In this document: piece after piece, positions 11,267-19,669 of the stretch | Layout of the letters: every line of letters starts with the position of its first letter | Numbering within the stretch: position 1 is the stretch's first letter | From: a virus | Reading direction: 5' to 3' (one strand) | DNA: 37,537 nt | IMG/VR virus record: IMGVR_UViG_3300044547_000957 | Span: 1-37,537 of that record | Program-made: the position numbers and the translations under genes | The notes under the pieces: model-generated | What the model saw: the letters and a program-made list of their open reading frames with translations, nothing else | Databases searched by the model: none | Told to the model about the DNA's origin: nothing

Positions 11267-12526
11267 ATGACAGAGTTTATAAATACAGAAAGAAAAACTT
11301 CACAGTATAATGGTCCAGTTAATAGTTCTGACTTTAATTTAAAAATAGAACAAAATTATCAAGATTTAGTGCAGCTTTATAACAGGTCTGGGATAATAGA
11401 CCAAAAATTAAATGAAGCTTTTGAACGAGTTTTAAAAGATCACCTATTTTTGTCCCAAGCTGTATCTGACATGGAAGATAGAATCGGTGCAATAGAAAAC
11501 TCCTCTCTTTCACAAAAGCAGCTCTCTATATACAACTACTCACAGCTTGACCCAGTCAGCTTACTGAATACCTCATACGCAGTATCCAGTGCAGAGATGC
11601 TAAGCTTTGACTATATCAATAATATATTAACCCTTCCTAAGATAGACGGATCTTCACACTCTAAATTAAAGTTCTTTAATAATTTTACAGGACAAATAGT
11701 TCCAGATTTTTTTGAATCAAAAATAGAAAACTCTTTTGTCAGCGTAGATACTCCAGGTGCTTTGGTAGACACTACACCTATCTATCACGCAGTTTTGGAC
11801 AATTCAGAAAAATTTTGGAAGAGAAACATTATCACTGAATCCGCATCAGGACTTAACGCACAAACATACGTCTACATAAAAATACCAACAGCGTATGGAG
11901 GAAGCGATAAGAGCAACTTTGTTAGCATGACCCCTTATCCTATATTTGGTGTTGATATCCTATCTATTGAATATACATCCAACTCAAACCCTACATTAAC
12001 CCAGACAGACGGTTGGACGCCTCTTAACTTTAATAGATATTATGACGGAGTAGCTGAAGCAGTTGGAAAGGTCCCGCCTGGTGGATGGTCAGTTGCAGGA
12101 ACCGATGTAATTTTAAACTCAGGACCAATAGGTTTCTATATGCCGCCAACAACAGTCACGGCAATAAGAATTAACATGAGACAAAGAAATTACATTAAAG
12201 AAAATGGCAAATACGTATATACGTATGGACTGTCAGACCTCGATATTAGAGCAGACAAGTTCATGCCAAATGGAAGAACTATAGTACGCTTTAACGCCCC
12301 TCAAGATACCCTTATCTATGAAGTGACTGATGTTATACCCAAGATATATAACGTTCCACCAGAGCTTATGGCTACAGCCTTTAGCTACAGGGTTCTATAT
12401 AAAGACTCTGGCGTCTATAGCGAGGATCCTATAGCTTCAAGTACAGTATGGGTTGAGGTAACTTTAAATCAATTAGGAGACGGAACATCTCCTGTTTTAT
12501 CAGATTTAATAATTAAATACAATTAA
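11267..12526 (+). CDS. Adhesin-like tail/fibre protein
   Basis: 419 residues; ATG follows a purine-rich leader (ATAGGAAAATTAT). The N-terminal 90 residues are helical (NEAFERVLKDHLFLSQAVSDMEDRIGAIE), the rest beta-rich, with SNFVSMTPYPIFGVDILSIEY echoing the MIHPYFG segment of the 6348 gene. The C-terminus (WVEVTLNQLGDGTSPVLSDLIIKYN) again has the 'T.PVL..L.IK' ending seen in the other tail proteins here. It closes the tail operon, as a promoter-like gap follows. No enzymatic motif. A fibre or receptor-binding role is inferred; the paralogous layout is seen. Confidence 0.6.
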   Translation: MTEFINTERKTSQYNGPVNSSDFNLKIEQNYQDLVQLYNRSGIIDQKLNEAFERVLKDHLFLSQAVSDMEDRIGAIENSSLSQKQLSIYNYSQLDPVSLLNTSYAVSSAEMLSFDYINNILTLPKIDGSSHSKLKFFNNFTGQIVPDFFESKIENSFVSVDTPGALVDTTPIYHAVLDNSEKFWKRNIITESASGLNAQTYVYIKIPTAYGGSDKSNFVSMTPYPIFGVDILSIEYTSNSNPTLTQTDGWTPLNFNRYYDGVAEAVGKVPPGGWSVAGTDVILNSGPIGFYMPPTTVTAIRINMRQRNYIKENGKYVYTYGLSDLDIRADKFMPNGRTIVRFNAPQDTLIYEVTDVIPKIYNVPPELMATAFSYRVLYKDSGVYSEDPIASSTVWVEVTLNQLGDGTSPVLSDLIIKYN

Positions 12527-12591
12527 AGATTAAAAAAGTAAGATTCCATTTTACTATATCACTATAATTATATCGCAATAAGGAGAGCTAA
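12527..12591 (+). promoter_or_regulatory. Leader with -10-like box and strong RBS
   Basis: AT-rich gap with TATAAT at 12563-12568 and no convincing -35 box at 16-18 bases. A strong ribosome binding site (AAGGAG, 12580s) precedes the ATG at 12592. A promoter here would fit an abundant virion protein, but the -10 box alone is weak evidence in AT-rich DNA. Confidence 0.4.
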
Positions 12592-13221
12592 ATGACTACA
12601 TTTTACGTAGGACCAAGACCAGTTTTAAAGGGTCAAAATACCAAAGAGATGGTAAACCCATACACATCAATGACTGGTAAAGTAAAAGGTGCTGGAACAT
12701 ATTCGTACTACCCCCTTTATAGTACTAGCCACGTTCTTGATGGCTCTCCAGATAACCACCACGTACCAGGTACTGGGTACTTCCCTGGTGATGTATTTAT
12801 GTCCCAACTTTTCACAGGAATTGGTGGTACACTATACATCCATCCATTAGCTGGAACATTCCAGGATGGTGCTAACTACGATGGTTCAAGATTCCGTCCA
12901 ATGGAATACAAGGGTATTACAGGAGCTAAAGCTTTCCCTACAGCCTTTGGACACGAAGAAAGAGAAAATGACTACAAGCTTAGACAGTACCGTTTCAAGG
13001 GCGTTACTTCAGCAGAAGCATTTGCAAGCACAGGTCATGGCCAAAGAACAGAAGCACAAGGAGCACCATCATCTTTTGGATATTTTATTCCAGAAGAGCA
13101 CAAGGGCGTTACTAGCTCTGTAGTTTTTACATCAGGATTTGGTCAATCAAATGAAGTTGGAGATTATGGTAGAAAGAAAGTCCAAGAATGGAAAGGCGTT
13201 GCATCTGCAAAAGCTTTGTGA
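12592..13221 (+). CDS. Repeat-containing virion protein (probable decoration/structural)
   Basis: 209 residues. From residue about 104 a motif recurs four times at uneven intervals: YKGITGAKAF, FKGVTSAEAF, HKGVTSSVVF and WKGVASAKAL, with FGHEE / HGQRTE / FGQSNE linkers. The N-terminal half is Gly/Tyr-rich (GTGYFPGDVFMSQLFTGIGG). Codon choice is shifted to C-ending codons (TAC, GGC, TTC) compared with the tail genes, which suggests high expression. It has its own strong RBS. Nothing enzymatic is visible. Likely an exposed or abundant structural protein, by inference from repeats, codons and place beside the tail operon. Confidence 0.55.
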   Translation: MTTFYVGPRPVLKGQNTKEMVNPYTSMTGKVKGAGTYSYYPLYSTSHVLDGSPDNHHVPGTGYFPGDVFMSQLFTGIGGTLYIHPLAGTFQDGANYDGSRFRPMEYKGITGAKAFPTAFGHEERENDYKLRQYRFKGVTSAEAFASTGHGQRTEAQGAPSSFGYFIPEEHKGVTSSVVFTSGFGQSNEVGDYGRKKVQEWKGVASAKAL

Positions 13222-13480
13222 TTATTACTCTAATCCAATTATTTTAGAGAAAGATCATAGAAAATCTGGTTTAGCGGCTTGGGCAATTCTACTGGGCGGA
13301 ATTATTGCATATGATACCTATGCAATAAGAAGTCAAAAGATAGAAACTTTAACAAGAGCATTCTGGAGACTAACAGAAGAGCCAATAAAGAAAATCATTC
13401 CGATAACAATGTGGGTTGGGCTAACTGCACATTTGTTAGTTGAAAAAGAAGTAAGAAAAAAAAAGTTTAATAACAGTTAA
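13199..13480 (+). CDS. Small membrane protein overlapping the preceding gene
   Basis: The frame is +1 relative to the preceding gene and continues past its TGA. The most likely start is TTG 13199, preceded by GGAAAGG at a suitable distance, giving 93 residues; another TTG at 13139 is possible. Two hydrophobic segments are visible: SGLAAWAILLGGIIAYDTYAI and IIPITMWVGLTAHLLV, separated by a basic, aromatic loop (TLTRAFWR), with a Lys/Arg tail (EKEVRKKKF). This fits a two-helix inner-membrane protein with both ends likely on the same side. Function unknown; no CGG is near the junction, so I read it as an overlapping gene rather than a frameshift. Confidence 0.6.
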   Translation: MHLQKLCDYYSNPIILEKDHRKSGLAAWAILLGGIIAYDTYAIRSQKIETLTRAFWRLTEEPIKKIIPITMWVGLTAHLLVEKEVRKKKFNNS

Positions 13481-13505
13481 CCCGACAAGCAAATTAAGTA
13501 GCCTA

Positions 13506-13514
13506 TGATATACT
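13506..13514 (+). promoter_or_regulatory. Extended -10 promoter-like element
   Basis: TGA followed directly by TATACT (13509-13514) makes an extended -10 element. No good -35 at 17 bases; a GACA at 13484-13487 is too far. A transcript would start near 13521, just before the 13537 hairpin. Confidence 0.4.
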
Positions 13515-13536
13515 CTATAGGTGTCAACATTGAACT

Positions 13537-13560
13537 CCCGTCCTATTTATATAGGACGGG
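13537..13560 (+). terminator. Perfect 10-bp hairpin, probable terminator
   Basis: CCCGTCCTAT pairs exactly with ATAGGACGGG around a TTAT loop, followed by ATTCGATTTTTA. The stem is perfect and GC-rich compared with its surroundings. The T-tract starts six bases late, so it may be a terminator for the virion module or a structured leader of the next operon. The 13481-13616 gap holds only this and the -10 element. Confidence 0.65.
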
Positions 13561-13616
13561 ATTCGATTTTTATACAGCAGTTTTACATCTTTTTACAAAG
13601 ATAAAGAGGATTGAAT

Positions 13617-14318
13617 ATGTCTTTACAGGAGTTGACAAACGTGATTGAAGAGGGAACTCTATCAGTTGATACAGCTCAAAAATATTTAAACGTTTACATA
13701 GGTGATAGTGATTGGGCTAAGCATATTAATCAGCTATGGTTAAACTTGGAGAACAAAAATAGAAATCAAGAAATTTCAAAAGAAGAAATAAAGAAGATAA
13801 TATCTTGTACACTATTACTTCCAACTTACGAAAAGACTACAATACCAGATCCAGTTCACCCTATACTTTTTTGGTGCACCACATGGGGGCAGCTAAAGGA
13901 AAGAGATTGGTTCTCTTTACTTAAAGACGTGATTAAAAAAGATATCTTAATTCAAAATAATAGGAAGAATTTATTAGGTTTAGGGGTTATAGATCCGATA
14001 GACTATTCCCCATTAACCAGACAAGCTTACAATTGGTTATACTCTGAAGCTCAAAATGCAGGTATAATTAATGAAGGTAATAAAAAAGAAATATCAATAA
14101 AGCTACAGAATCTAGTAAGAATTTATGGTGGAGCAGTAATATCAAATATTTTCAGCAATCATAAAAGCTCTTTAAATAAGATCCTCAATTGGAGAAGTGG
14201 TTATTTTTTTGAAAGAGAAATATACAACGTTTATTCTTATGATCAAATTCATAAAATAAAGCAGTTAGAACTACAGAAACTAAACCCAAAATTTATTAAA
14301 ACAATCAATACAAAATAA
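13617..14318 (+). CDS. Hypothetical protein ahead of the RNR operon
   Basis: 233 residues from ATG 13617, which lies about 5 bases after AGAGGA; a TTG two codons upstream is less likely. The protein is helical with mixed charge, Trp-rich in the middle (HPILFWCTTWGQLKERDWFSLL) and ends in a Lys/Asn-rich tail. No signal peptide, membrane segment or recognisable catalytic motif. It is the first gene after the hairpin and is followed within 13 bases by the ribonucleotide reductase gene, so it is probably co-transcribed with nucleotide metabolism. I do not recognise the family. Confidence 0.7.
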   Translation: MSLQELTNVIEEGTLSVDTAQKYLNVYIGDSDWAKHINQLWLNLENKNRNQEISKEEIKKIISCTLLLPTYEKTTIPDPVHPILFWCTTWGQLKERDWFSLLKDVIKKDILIQNNRKNLLGLGVIDPIDYSPLTRQAYNWLYSEAQNAGIINEGNKKEISIKLQNLVRIYGGAVISNIFSNHKSSLNKILNWRSGYFFEREIYNVYSYDQIHKIKQLELQKLNPKFIKTINTK

Positions 14319-14330
14319 CCAGGAGAAGAA

Positions 14331-16442
14331 ATGGAAAACCAAACACTACCACAAGAAAACATCGTACCAACAACAACCACGAGTAATAAAACTCCATCTA
14401 TTTTTTCTTTTAGAATTAGCGATGACTTTTTAGAAGGTTACAGAAGCAAGAAACCTCCTTTTGGCTACAAGGACGCTGCTGGAAACTCTGTTGGTGAGAT
14501 CACATTCTTGAGAACATATTCACGTCTGAAAGAAGATGGGACTAAAGAAACTTGGGTAGATGTTTGCGAACGCGTAATTAACGGTATGTATTCTCTTCAA
14601 AAAGATCACTGTAAATCTAGTAGACTACCTTGGAACGATGCTAAGGCTCAAGCTAGCGCAAAGGATGCGTTTGATCGTTTGTTCAACTTAAAGTGGACTC
14701 CACCAGGACGTGGATTATGGATGATGGGAACTCAGATTGTAAACGTACATAAAAACTCAGCAGCACTGCAAAACTGTGCTTTTGTAAGTACGTCTGAAAT
14801 GTCAAAGTTTAATCCAGCAAAACCATTCAACTTCTTAATGGAAGCATCAATGCTTGGTGTTGGTGTCGGGTTTGATGACAAAGGTGCTGATAAAGATTTT
14901 ACTATTCATCAACCAAAAGAAACAATTTCAGTTGATATAATCACTGATGATAGAGAAAGCTGGGCAAGAGCTACTGGTGATCTTATAAATTCTTACCTTA
15001 AGCCAGATCAGCAAACGATTGAGTTTGACTATTCTTTGATTAGACCATTAGGAGCTCCAATTAAAACATTTGGCGGAACCGCTTCTGGCCCAGCTCCTTT
15101 GATTAAGCTACACAATGCCATTAGGAATATATTCAACGGACGTGGAGGGGAAAAGCTAACACGTAAAGACATAGCTGATATAGGTAACCTCATTGGCGTA
15201 TGCGTTGTATCTGGAAACGTTAGACGTTCAGCTGAACTTCTAATTGGAAGAATAGACGACCAAGATTTTCTTAACTTAAAAAATGCAGAGGTATTTCCTG
15301 AGCGTAATTCATATGATCCAAATTCACCAGGTTGGGGATGGATGTCTAATAACTCAGTAGAGGTTTCTGTTGGACAAGATCTATCTCCAATCGTAGATGG
15401 AATTTCCAGAAATGGTGAACCAGGTGTTATCTGGATGGACATGGCACGTAAATATGGAAGACTTGCCGACGCACCAAATAACAAAGACCACAGAGTTGCA
15501 GGATTCAACCCATGTGCAGAACAATCTCTTGAGTCATACGAATGCTGTACTTTGGTAGAGACTTATCTTGGCAGACATGATTCATTAGAGGACTTCAAGC
15601 GTACTCTTAAGTTTGCATATCTTTATGCTAAGACTGTGACACTTCTACCGACACACTGGGAAGAAACAAATGCTATTATGCAGAGAAATCGCCGTATCGG
15701 TGCTTCAATGTCTGGTGTTGCTGACTTTGCTGACATCAACGGTATGCCAGTTCTTCGTGAATGGATGGATCAAGGTTATAAAACTGTTACAAGATATGAC
15801 AATATTTACTCTGAATGGTTGGGCGTACGTGAGTCCATTAAGATGACTACTGTTAAACCATCAGGTACGGTCTCAATCCTCGCAGGAGAGTCTCCTGGGG
15901 TTCACTGGACGCCAGGTGGTAAGTACTTCAATAGAACCATTAGATTTTCTAATGATGACCCAATGTTACCACTATTCAAGATGGCTAACTATAAAGTAGA
16001 ACCAGCAGCGGAATCACCGGATACTACATCTGTTGTTTACTTCCCAATTAAGTCAAATGCAAAAAGATCTGAAAAAGATGTAACAATTTTTGAAAAGATA
16101 GCTCTTGCGGCAGCTGCTCAAAGATACTGGTCGGATAACTCAGTATCAGTAACTGTTTCATTCAATGCTGAAACGGAAAAAGAACATGTTGGCACAGTAT
16201 TGCATATGTATGATGGTCAGTTGAAAACGGTATCATTCTTGGCAACAGGAAATGACACGTATCTGCAGATGCCATACACCCAAATTACGGAAGATGAGTA
16301 CAATCAAGAGGGAACCATGAAGTTATTCCCAATTGATTTCTCAGGCGTGTATGCAGGAATGGCAGCAGATGCTATAGGAGAGTCTTACTGTACTACTGAC
16401 TCATGTGAAATTAAATTGATAAAAGAAAACAACAAACAATAG
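14331..16442 (+). CDS. Adenosylcobalamin-dependent (class II) ribonucleoside-triphosphate reductase
   Basis: 703 residues, close to the size of monomeric class II enzymes. It would reduce ribonucleoside triphosphates to deoxy forms for phage DNA synthesis using B12. Visible signatures: LKWTPPGRGLWMMGT (residues 122-136), the N-terminal active-site Cys region (LQNCAFVSTSE), GVCVVSGNVRRSAEL, the NPCAEQSLES loop near 393 with the expected Cys and Glu, and a C-terminal redox pair (YCTTDSCE). ATG 14331 follows AGGAGAAGAA. No second subunit is needed or present. ThyX and dCMP deaminase-like genes follow, forming a dNTP-supply block independent of oxygen and of the host enzyme, provided the host makes or imports cobalamin. 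Confidence 0.92.
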   Translation: MENQTLPQENIVPTTTTSNKTPSIFSFRISDDFLEGYRSKKPPFGYKDAAGNSVGEITFLRTYSRLKEDGTKETWVDVCERVINGMYSLQKDHCKSSRLPWNDAKAQASAKDAFDRLFNLKWTPPGRGLWMMGTQIVNVHKNSAALQNCAFVSTSEMSKFNPAKPFNFLMEASMLGVGVGFDDKGADKDFTIHQPKETISVDIITDDRESWARATGDLINSYLKPDQQTIEFDYSLIRPLGAPIKTFGGTASGPAPLIKLHNAIRNIFNGRGGEKLTRKDIADIGNLIGVCVVSGNVRRSAELLIGRIDDQDFLNLKNAEVFPERNSYDPNSPGWGWMSNNSVEVSVGQDLSPIVDGISRNGEPGVIWMDMARKYGRLADAPNNKDHRVAGFNPCAEQSLESYECCTLVETYLGRHDSLEDFKRTLKFAYLYAKTVTLLPTHWEETNAIMQRNRRIGASMSGVADFADINGMPVLREWMDQGYKTVTRYDNIYSEWLGVRESIKMTTVKPSGTVSILAGESPGVHWTPGGKYFNRTIRFSNDDPMLPLFKMANYKVEPAAESPDTTSVVYFPIKSNAKRSEKDVTIFEKIALAAAAQRYWSDNSVSVTVSFNAETEKEHVGTVLHMYDGQLKTVSFLATGNDTYLQMPYTQITEDEYNQEGTMKLFPIDFSGVYAGMAADAIGESYCTTDSCEIKLIKENNKQ

Positions 16443-16451
16443 AGGTTTAAG

Positions 16452-16820
16452 TTGACAAACAGAAGTGAAGAAGATGATTTTGATAAAAAATTTTCTGAAA
16501 TAATGGAATTGTCAAATATCGAAGATCTTGATACTTTTATAAAAACAGAAGCATTTCAATCAATTAAAGAAAACATATTATTATTAAATGCATTAAACGA
16601 ATTAAGTCAAGAAATTAATTCTATTATAATGTGTATAATTAATGAATCACCAATTAATTTGACTGAAGATATGCAAGATACATTATCTACAATTTATAAA
16701 TTATCAATTGATTTCGTTGATGATATGATAGAATTGAATAGTATAGGATTAGAATTAGAGTTTGATTCAGACATAGAATTTGACTCTTATGACGATGAGG
16801 AAGAAGAAGATGAAGACTGA
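16452..16820 (+). CDS. Small acidic hypothetical protein
   Basis: 122 residues from TTG 16452, preceded by AGAGGTT. Helical, strongly acidic, ending in a run of Asp and Glu (DDEEEEDED). Its last eleven bases overlap the ThyX start, suggesting coupled translation. No recognised domain. An acidic tail could mimic DNA or bind a basic protein, but that is speculation. Confidence 0.65.
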   Translation: MTNRSEEDDFDKKFSEIMELSNIEDLDTFIKTEAFQSIKENILLLNALNELSQEINSIIMCIINESPINLTEDMQDTLSTIYKLSIDFVDDMIELNSIGLELEFDSDIEFDSYDDEEEEDED

Positions 16821-17544
16821 ACTTGTTTCTGAATTAGATCAGAACGAAAACTTTATACCAGTTTTAGATAACGGGTATGTAAGATTAATTGACCATATGG
16901 GTACAGACTTATCGATTGTAAATGCAGCAAGAGCTTCTTTTGCTAAAGAAAAAAAAGAATTGAGCCCAGCAGACGGTAAGCTCATAGATTTCTTGGCTAG
17001 AGAAAATCATATGTCTCCTTTCAGACATGCATTTTTAACCTTTGAGTTTAAAGCTCCTTTGATGGTAGCTAGACAGCACTGGAAGTACGTAGTCGGTTCT
17101 GACCACACTATGGACTCATGGAATGAATCTTCTAGAAGATACATAACTATGGATCCAGAGTTCTATCTGCCAAAAGCAGAAGAGTGGCGTTTAGCTCCTG
17201 ACGATAAAAAGCAGGGTTCTGGTGGACCAGCCGATTTCTTCATGGGATCTCTTCTGTATAAAGAGCTAGAAGAATACTGCATGAAGGGTGAAGCGCTCTA
17301 TAATATGGCTATGGAAAATGGCATTGCACCAGAACAAGCTAGATTATTCTTACCTGCTTACGGTATGTATGTAACATATAGATGGTCTTGCAGTCTGCAA
17401 TCTGTTGCGCTTTTCTTAAATCAAAGATTAGCTGAAGATTCACAGGTCGAGATACAAAAATATGCAAGAGCAGTATATCTTTTGTCTCAACCTAAATATC
17501 CAGTATCCATGTCTAGATTAGTTGGCGCTTACAGTGGTCATTAA
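16810..17544 (+). CDS. thyX: Flavin-dependent thymidylate synthase
   Basis: 244 residues from ATG 16810 inside the end of the preceding gene (AGGAAGAAGA serves as RBS). Makes dTMP from dUMP using FAD and methylene-tetrahydrofolate. Family features: VRLIDHMGTDLSIVNAARASF near the N-terminus, a HMSPFRHAFLTFEFKAPLMVARQ strand-helix pair, and NESSRRY, the end of the ThyX motif. The usual RHR triplet is replaced by RQHWKYVVGSDH, a variant discussed under findings. C-terminal LFLPAYGMYVTYRWSCSLQS is also typical, with Arg in the substrate-binding region. Follows RNR directly, as in many phages that supply their own thymidylate. Confidence 0.88.
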   Translation: MKTELVSELDQNENFIPVLDNGYVRLIDHMGTDLSIVNAARASFAKEKKELSPADGKLIDFLARENHMSPFRHAFLTFEFKAPLMVARQHWKYVVGSDHTMDSWNESSRRYITMDPEFYLPKAEEWRLAPDDKKQGSGGPADFFMGSLLYKELEEYCMKGEALYNMAMENGIAPEQARLFLPAYGMYVTYRWSCSLQSVALFLNQRLAEDSQVEIQKYARAVYLLSQPKYPVSMSRLVGAYSGH

Positions 17545-17698
17545 TATATTAATAGCTTTACTCTTCACCCTATGTGTCAATTGGTCAGTTACTTTAAACC
17601 TAGCTATACAGCGTTCTGAAGATGGTAGACAAAGAGCTATACTAATAGCAATTACTGTTTTAATATTATTTATTACTGGTTTTCTCATAGCTATTTAA
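17534..17698 (+). CDS. Small two-helix membrane protein
   Basis: GTG 17534 lies inside the end of thyX; the frame runs 54 residues to TAA 17696-17698. Two hydrophobic segments, VINILIALLFTLCVNWSVTL and AILIAITVLILFITGFLIAI, flank a short charged loop (QRSEDGRQR). It fills the gap between thyX and the deaminase gene almost exactly, which supports it as a real gene. Function unknown. Confidence 0.6.
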   Translation: MVINILIALLFTLCVNWSVTLNLAIQRSEDGRQRAILIAITVLILFITGFLIAI

Positions 17699-17703
17699 AA
17701 CTT

Positions 17704-18150
17704 ATGACAAATAAAAATAAACAATACATTCAGCTGTGTAGTTCAGCTAGCTCTATCTTTTCTACATGTGGTAAAAAACAATATGCTGCTGTATTAGTCG
17801 ACAAGTATGATCATATAGTTGGCATGGGATACAACGGTGGTCCTAGGGGCTTTCCTCACTGTAAAGATGGTGGGTGTCCTAGACTAGAGCAGATGTCTAT
17901 CAATGGATCTAATTACGACAATTGCATAGCAGTCCATGCAGAAGCAAATGCGTTGTTACATTCAAATTATAGTTCTGAGCCTAAAAAAATATATGTAAAT
18001 GGTCCTCCTTGTTTTTCTTGCGCAAAATTAATAGCTAATAGTACGATAGAAGAAGTTTATTACATAGCGGACAAGTGCTATAATAATTGGGAAGACATTA
18101 AGACCTTTCTTAACAAAGCTAAGGTATCAACATTTGAGATGGAAATATAA
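17704..18150 (+). CDS. dCMP deaminase-like cytidine/deoxycytidylate deaminase
   Basis: 148 residues. Zinc-dependent deaminase signature is complete: VHAEANALLH (His ligand and catalytic Glu, residues about 76-85) and PPCFSCAKLI (two Cys ligands, about 101-110), with the substrate-side GMGYNGGPRGFPHC loop upstream that is typical of dCMP deaminases. It would turn dCMP into dUMP, the substrate of ThyX. ATG 17704 lies five bases after the previous stop. The stop overlaps the next start. Part of the dNTP block. Confidence 0.88.
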   Translation: MTNKNKQYIQLCSSASSIFSTCGKKQYAAVLVDKYDHIVGMGYNGGPRGFPHCKDGGCPRLEQMSINGSNYDNCIAVHAEANALLHSNYSSEPKKIYVNGPPCFSCAKLIANSTIEEVYYIADKCYNNWEDIKTFLNKAKVSTFEMEI

Positions 18151-18386
18151 TGGCAGCTTCAAAGCTAAATTACTTGGTTATTTATAAAAATCATAGTCAA
18201 GTTTATGGTTGTTCTTCAAAGAAGATAGCAATAGAAAGTCCTCCCCCAGAAGGTTATACGGAAGAAGACAAAAATATATTGTTTGTTACTTTTGAACCAG
18301 ACACTGACAACCTATGTGTTTACAAGGTAGACAAAGAAGAAGAAATAATAACAACGAGTAAAAGAAAGAAAAAGACAGATGACTAA
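18150..18386 (+). CDS. Small hypothetical protein
   Basis: 78 residues, ATG overlapping the deaminase stop (TAATG). Begins with a short beta-like segment (NYLVIYKNHSQVYGCSSKK) and ends in a basic tail (SKRKKKTDD). Overlaps the next gene by eight bases. No recognised family; probably a small phage accessory protein translated by coupling. Confidence 0.6.
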   Translation: MAASKLNYLVIYKNHSQVYGCSSKKIAIESPPPEGYTEEDKNILFVTFEPDTDNLCVYKVDKEEEIITTSKRKKKTDD

Positions 18387-18621
18387 GAAACAGTCACAGA
18401 AAAAGAAAATAAGTGTAAAACTAAATCCAGGAGAAGCGGTTTTTACTGCCGATATAGAGGTTATGAACCATATCATGGGGGTATATCATGAAATGTCACT
18501 TTCTTGCAAGAACCCGACTGAGGCTCAGTCTTGGATGGACGTTGTTAATAATATAAAAAAATGTTGTGAGGAAACTTACTACTCAAATAAATCAGGAGAT
18601 ATATATGAAGAAGAGTGGTGA
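18379..18621 (+). CDS. Small hypothetical protein
   Basis: 80 residues; starts within the end of the preceding gene and overlaps the next. Basic N-terminus (TKKQSQKKKISVKLNPGEA) followed by a helical region with two adjacent Cys (IKKCCEETYY) and an acidic end. The KLNPGEAVFTADIEVMNHIM stretch is well ordered but I do not recognise it. Dense overlaps imply a real coupled operon. Confidence 0.6.
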   Translation: MTKKQSQKKKISVKLNPGEAVFTADIEVMNHIMGVYHEMSLSCKNPTEAQSWMDVVNNIKKCCEETYYSNKSGDIYEEEW

Positions 18622-18859
18622 TTTTTTAATCTATTCTGCTTTGGCGATTGGTACTTGCATCTTAATTTCAATACTAAGAAAAAGTTTTGATCCTAGATCT
18701 ATCCAAGACGCAGATTCAATACAATTAGGAAATAGATTAATAGAGTTTTTTGAGAAGGATCAAATGGAAGAAATATATCAAAGATATTACGAATACGTAG
18801 ATATGGGATTAACACCAAACGACGCTTTTGAATTGTTAGTAGGTGGCTTAAATGATTGA
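18605..18859 (+). CDS. Small membrane-anchored hypothetical protein
   Basis: 84 residues from ATG 18605, chosen over an upstream TTG because CAGGAG sits at ideal distance. One N-terminal membrane helix (DFLIYSALAIGTCILISILR) is followed by an acidic cytoplasmic or periplasmic helix pair (RLIEFFEKDQMEEIYQRYYEYVDM). Its stop overlaps the next start. Family unknown. Confidence 0.65.
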   Translation: MKKSGDFLIYSALAIGTCILISILRKSFDPRSIQDADSIQLGNRLIEFFEKDQMEEIYQRYYEYVDMGLTPNDAFELLVGGLND

Positions 18860-19667
18860 TCTATGTGTAGTAAATCACAATACTAGAACACTGTTGCAAA
18901 GATTTTTGGACAATTTGCATTCAGATCTTAATAGTCCAAATGGTGCGCTCGTAAAAAACTGGAATTTATACATAACCGATAATGATTCAACTGATGATTT
19001 TGTCCCTTGGATTAGGGAAAATGAAGATCGATATTTAATCAATAGGTTATTTTTAAGAAAAAATATAGGATACTCTGCTGCTGTAAATATGATGGCAGAA
19101 AAATCTTCTGGAGATATAATTGGTATTTTAAATGGTGATGTATGGATGACCTCTGAGGATTGCATTAAAATAGAAAATATTTTTAATCAAAATCCAGAAA
19201 TCCATATTCTTGGCCCTAAGCAGAGAGACGAAAATGGTTTCATAACTCATGCTGGTATAATTGGTACAAATATTTCACCTAAGCATAGAGGATGGAAAGA
19301 ACATGACCCTAATGATGTTTTATATAAAGACAGAGTTAATTGTGTAACAGTTTCTGGTTCAGCTTATTTTGTTAGAAGAGAAGTATGGAATGCTATGACT
19401 AACAACGAACAGTATAGGCAAATCCACCCGGAAGCAACAGGGGCATTTTTGCCAACGCCACATTATTATGAAGAGACATGGTGTTCGTATTTTGCAAGAC
19501 ACTTGGGCTATAATGTAGTCTATGACGGATCAGTATCAATAGGCCATAGTTGGCACGCTAGTAGCCCAAAGCCAGGAGAGGGCATTAGCGAAGTTGATAA
19601 GTACTTTCCCATAAGTAGAGATATATTTCGTAGAGCTTGCGATTTCATAGGAATAGAAAGAGACTAA
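18852..19667 (+). CDS. Family 2 glycosyltransferase
   Basis: 271 residues. GT-A fold signs: DLCVVNHNTRTLLQRFLDNL at the N-terminus, NWNLYITDNDSTDD, RKNIGYSAAVNMM and the metal-binding DxD-like ILNGDVWM. A later SGSAYFVRREVWNAM and HYYEETWCSYFARHLGY match rhamnosyltransferase-type members. It would transfer a sugar from a nucleotide donor; the acceptor (DNA base, virion protein or host surface) cannot be told. First of three sugar-related genes spread over the next 6 kb. Confidence 0.85.
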   Translation: MIDLCVVNHNTRTLLQRFLDNLHSDLNSPNGALVKNWNLYITDNDSTDDFVPWIRENEDRYLINRLFLRKNIGYSAAVNMMAEKSSGDIIGILNGDVWMTSEDCIKIENIFNQNPEIHILGPKQRDENGFITHAGIIGTNISPKHRGWKEHDPNDVLYKDRVNCVTVSGSAYFVRREVWNAMTNNEQYRQIHPEATGAFLPTPHYYEETWCSYFARHLGYNVVYDGSVSIGHSWHASSPKPGEGISEVDKYFPISRDIFRRACDFIGIERD

Positions 19668-19669
19668 TA

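Noticed and set aside
13190-13230. A prfB-like +1 shift at TTG TGA joining the repeat protein to the membrane protein
   Set aside because: No CGG, no family match across the junction, and a TTG start with a good RBS-like GGAAAGG explains the second frame.
15029-15508. 159-codon minus-strand open frame inside the reductase gene
   Set aside because: Fully inside a strongly conserved gene, with no RBS and no recognisable domain.
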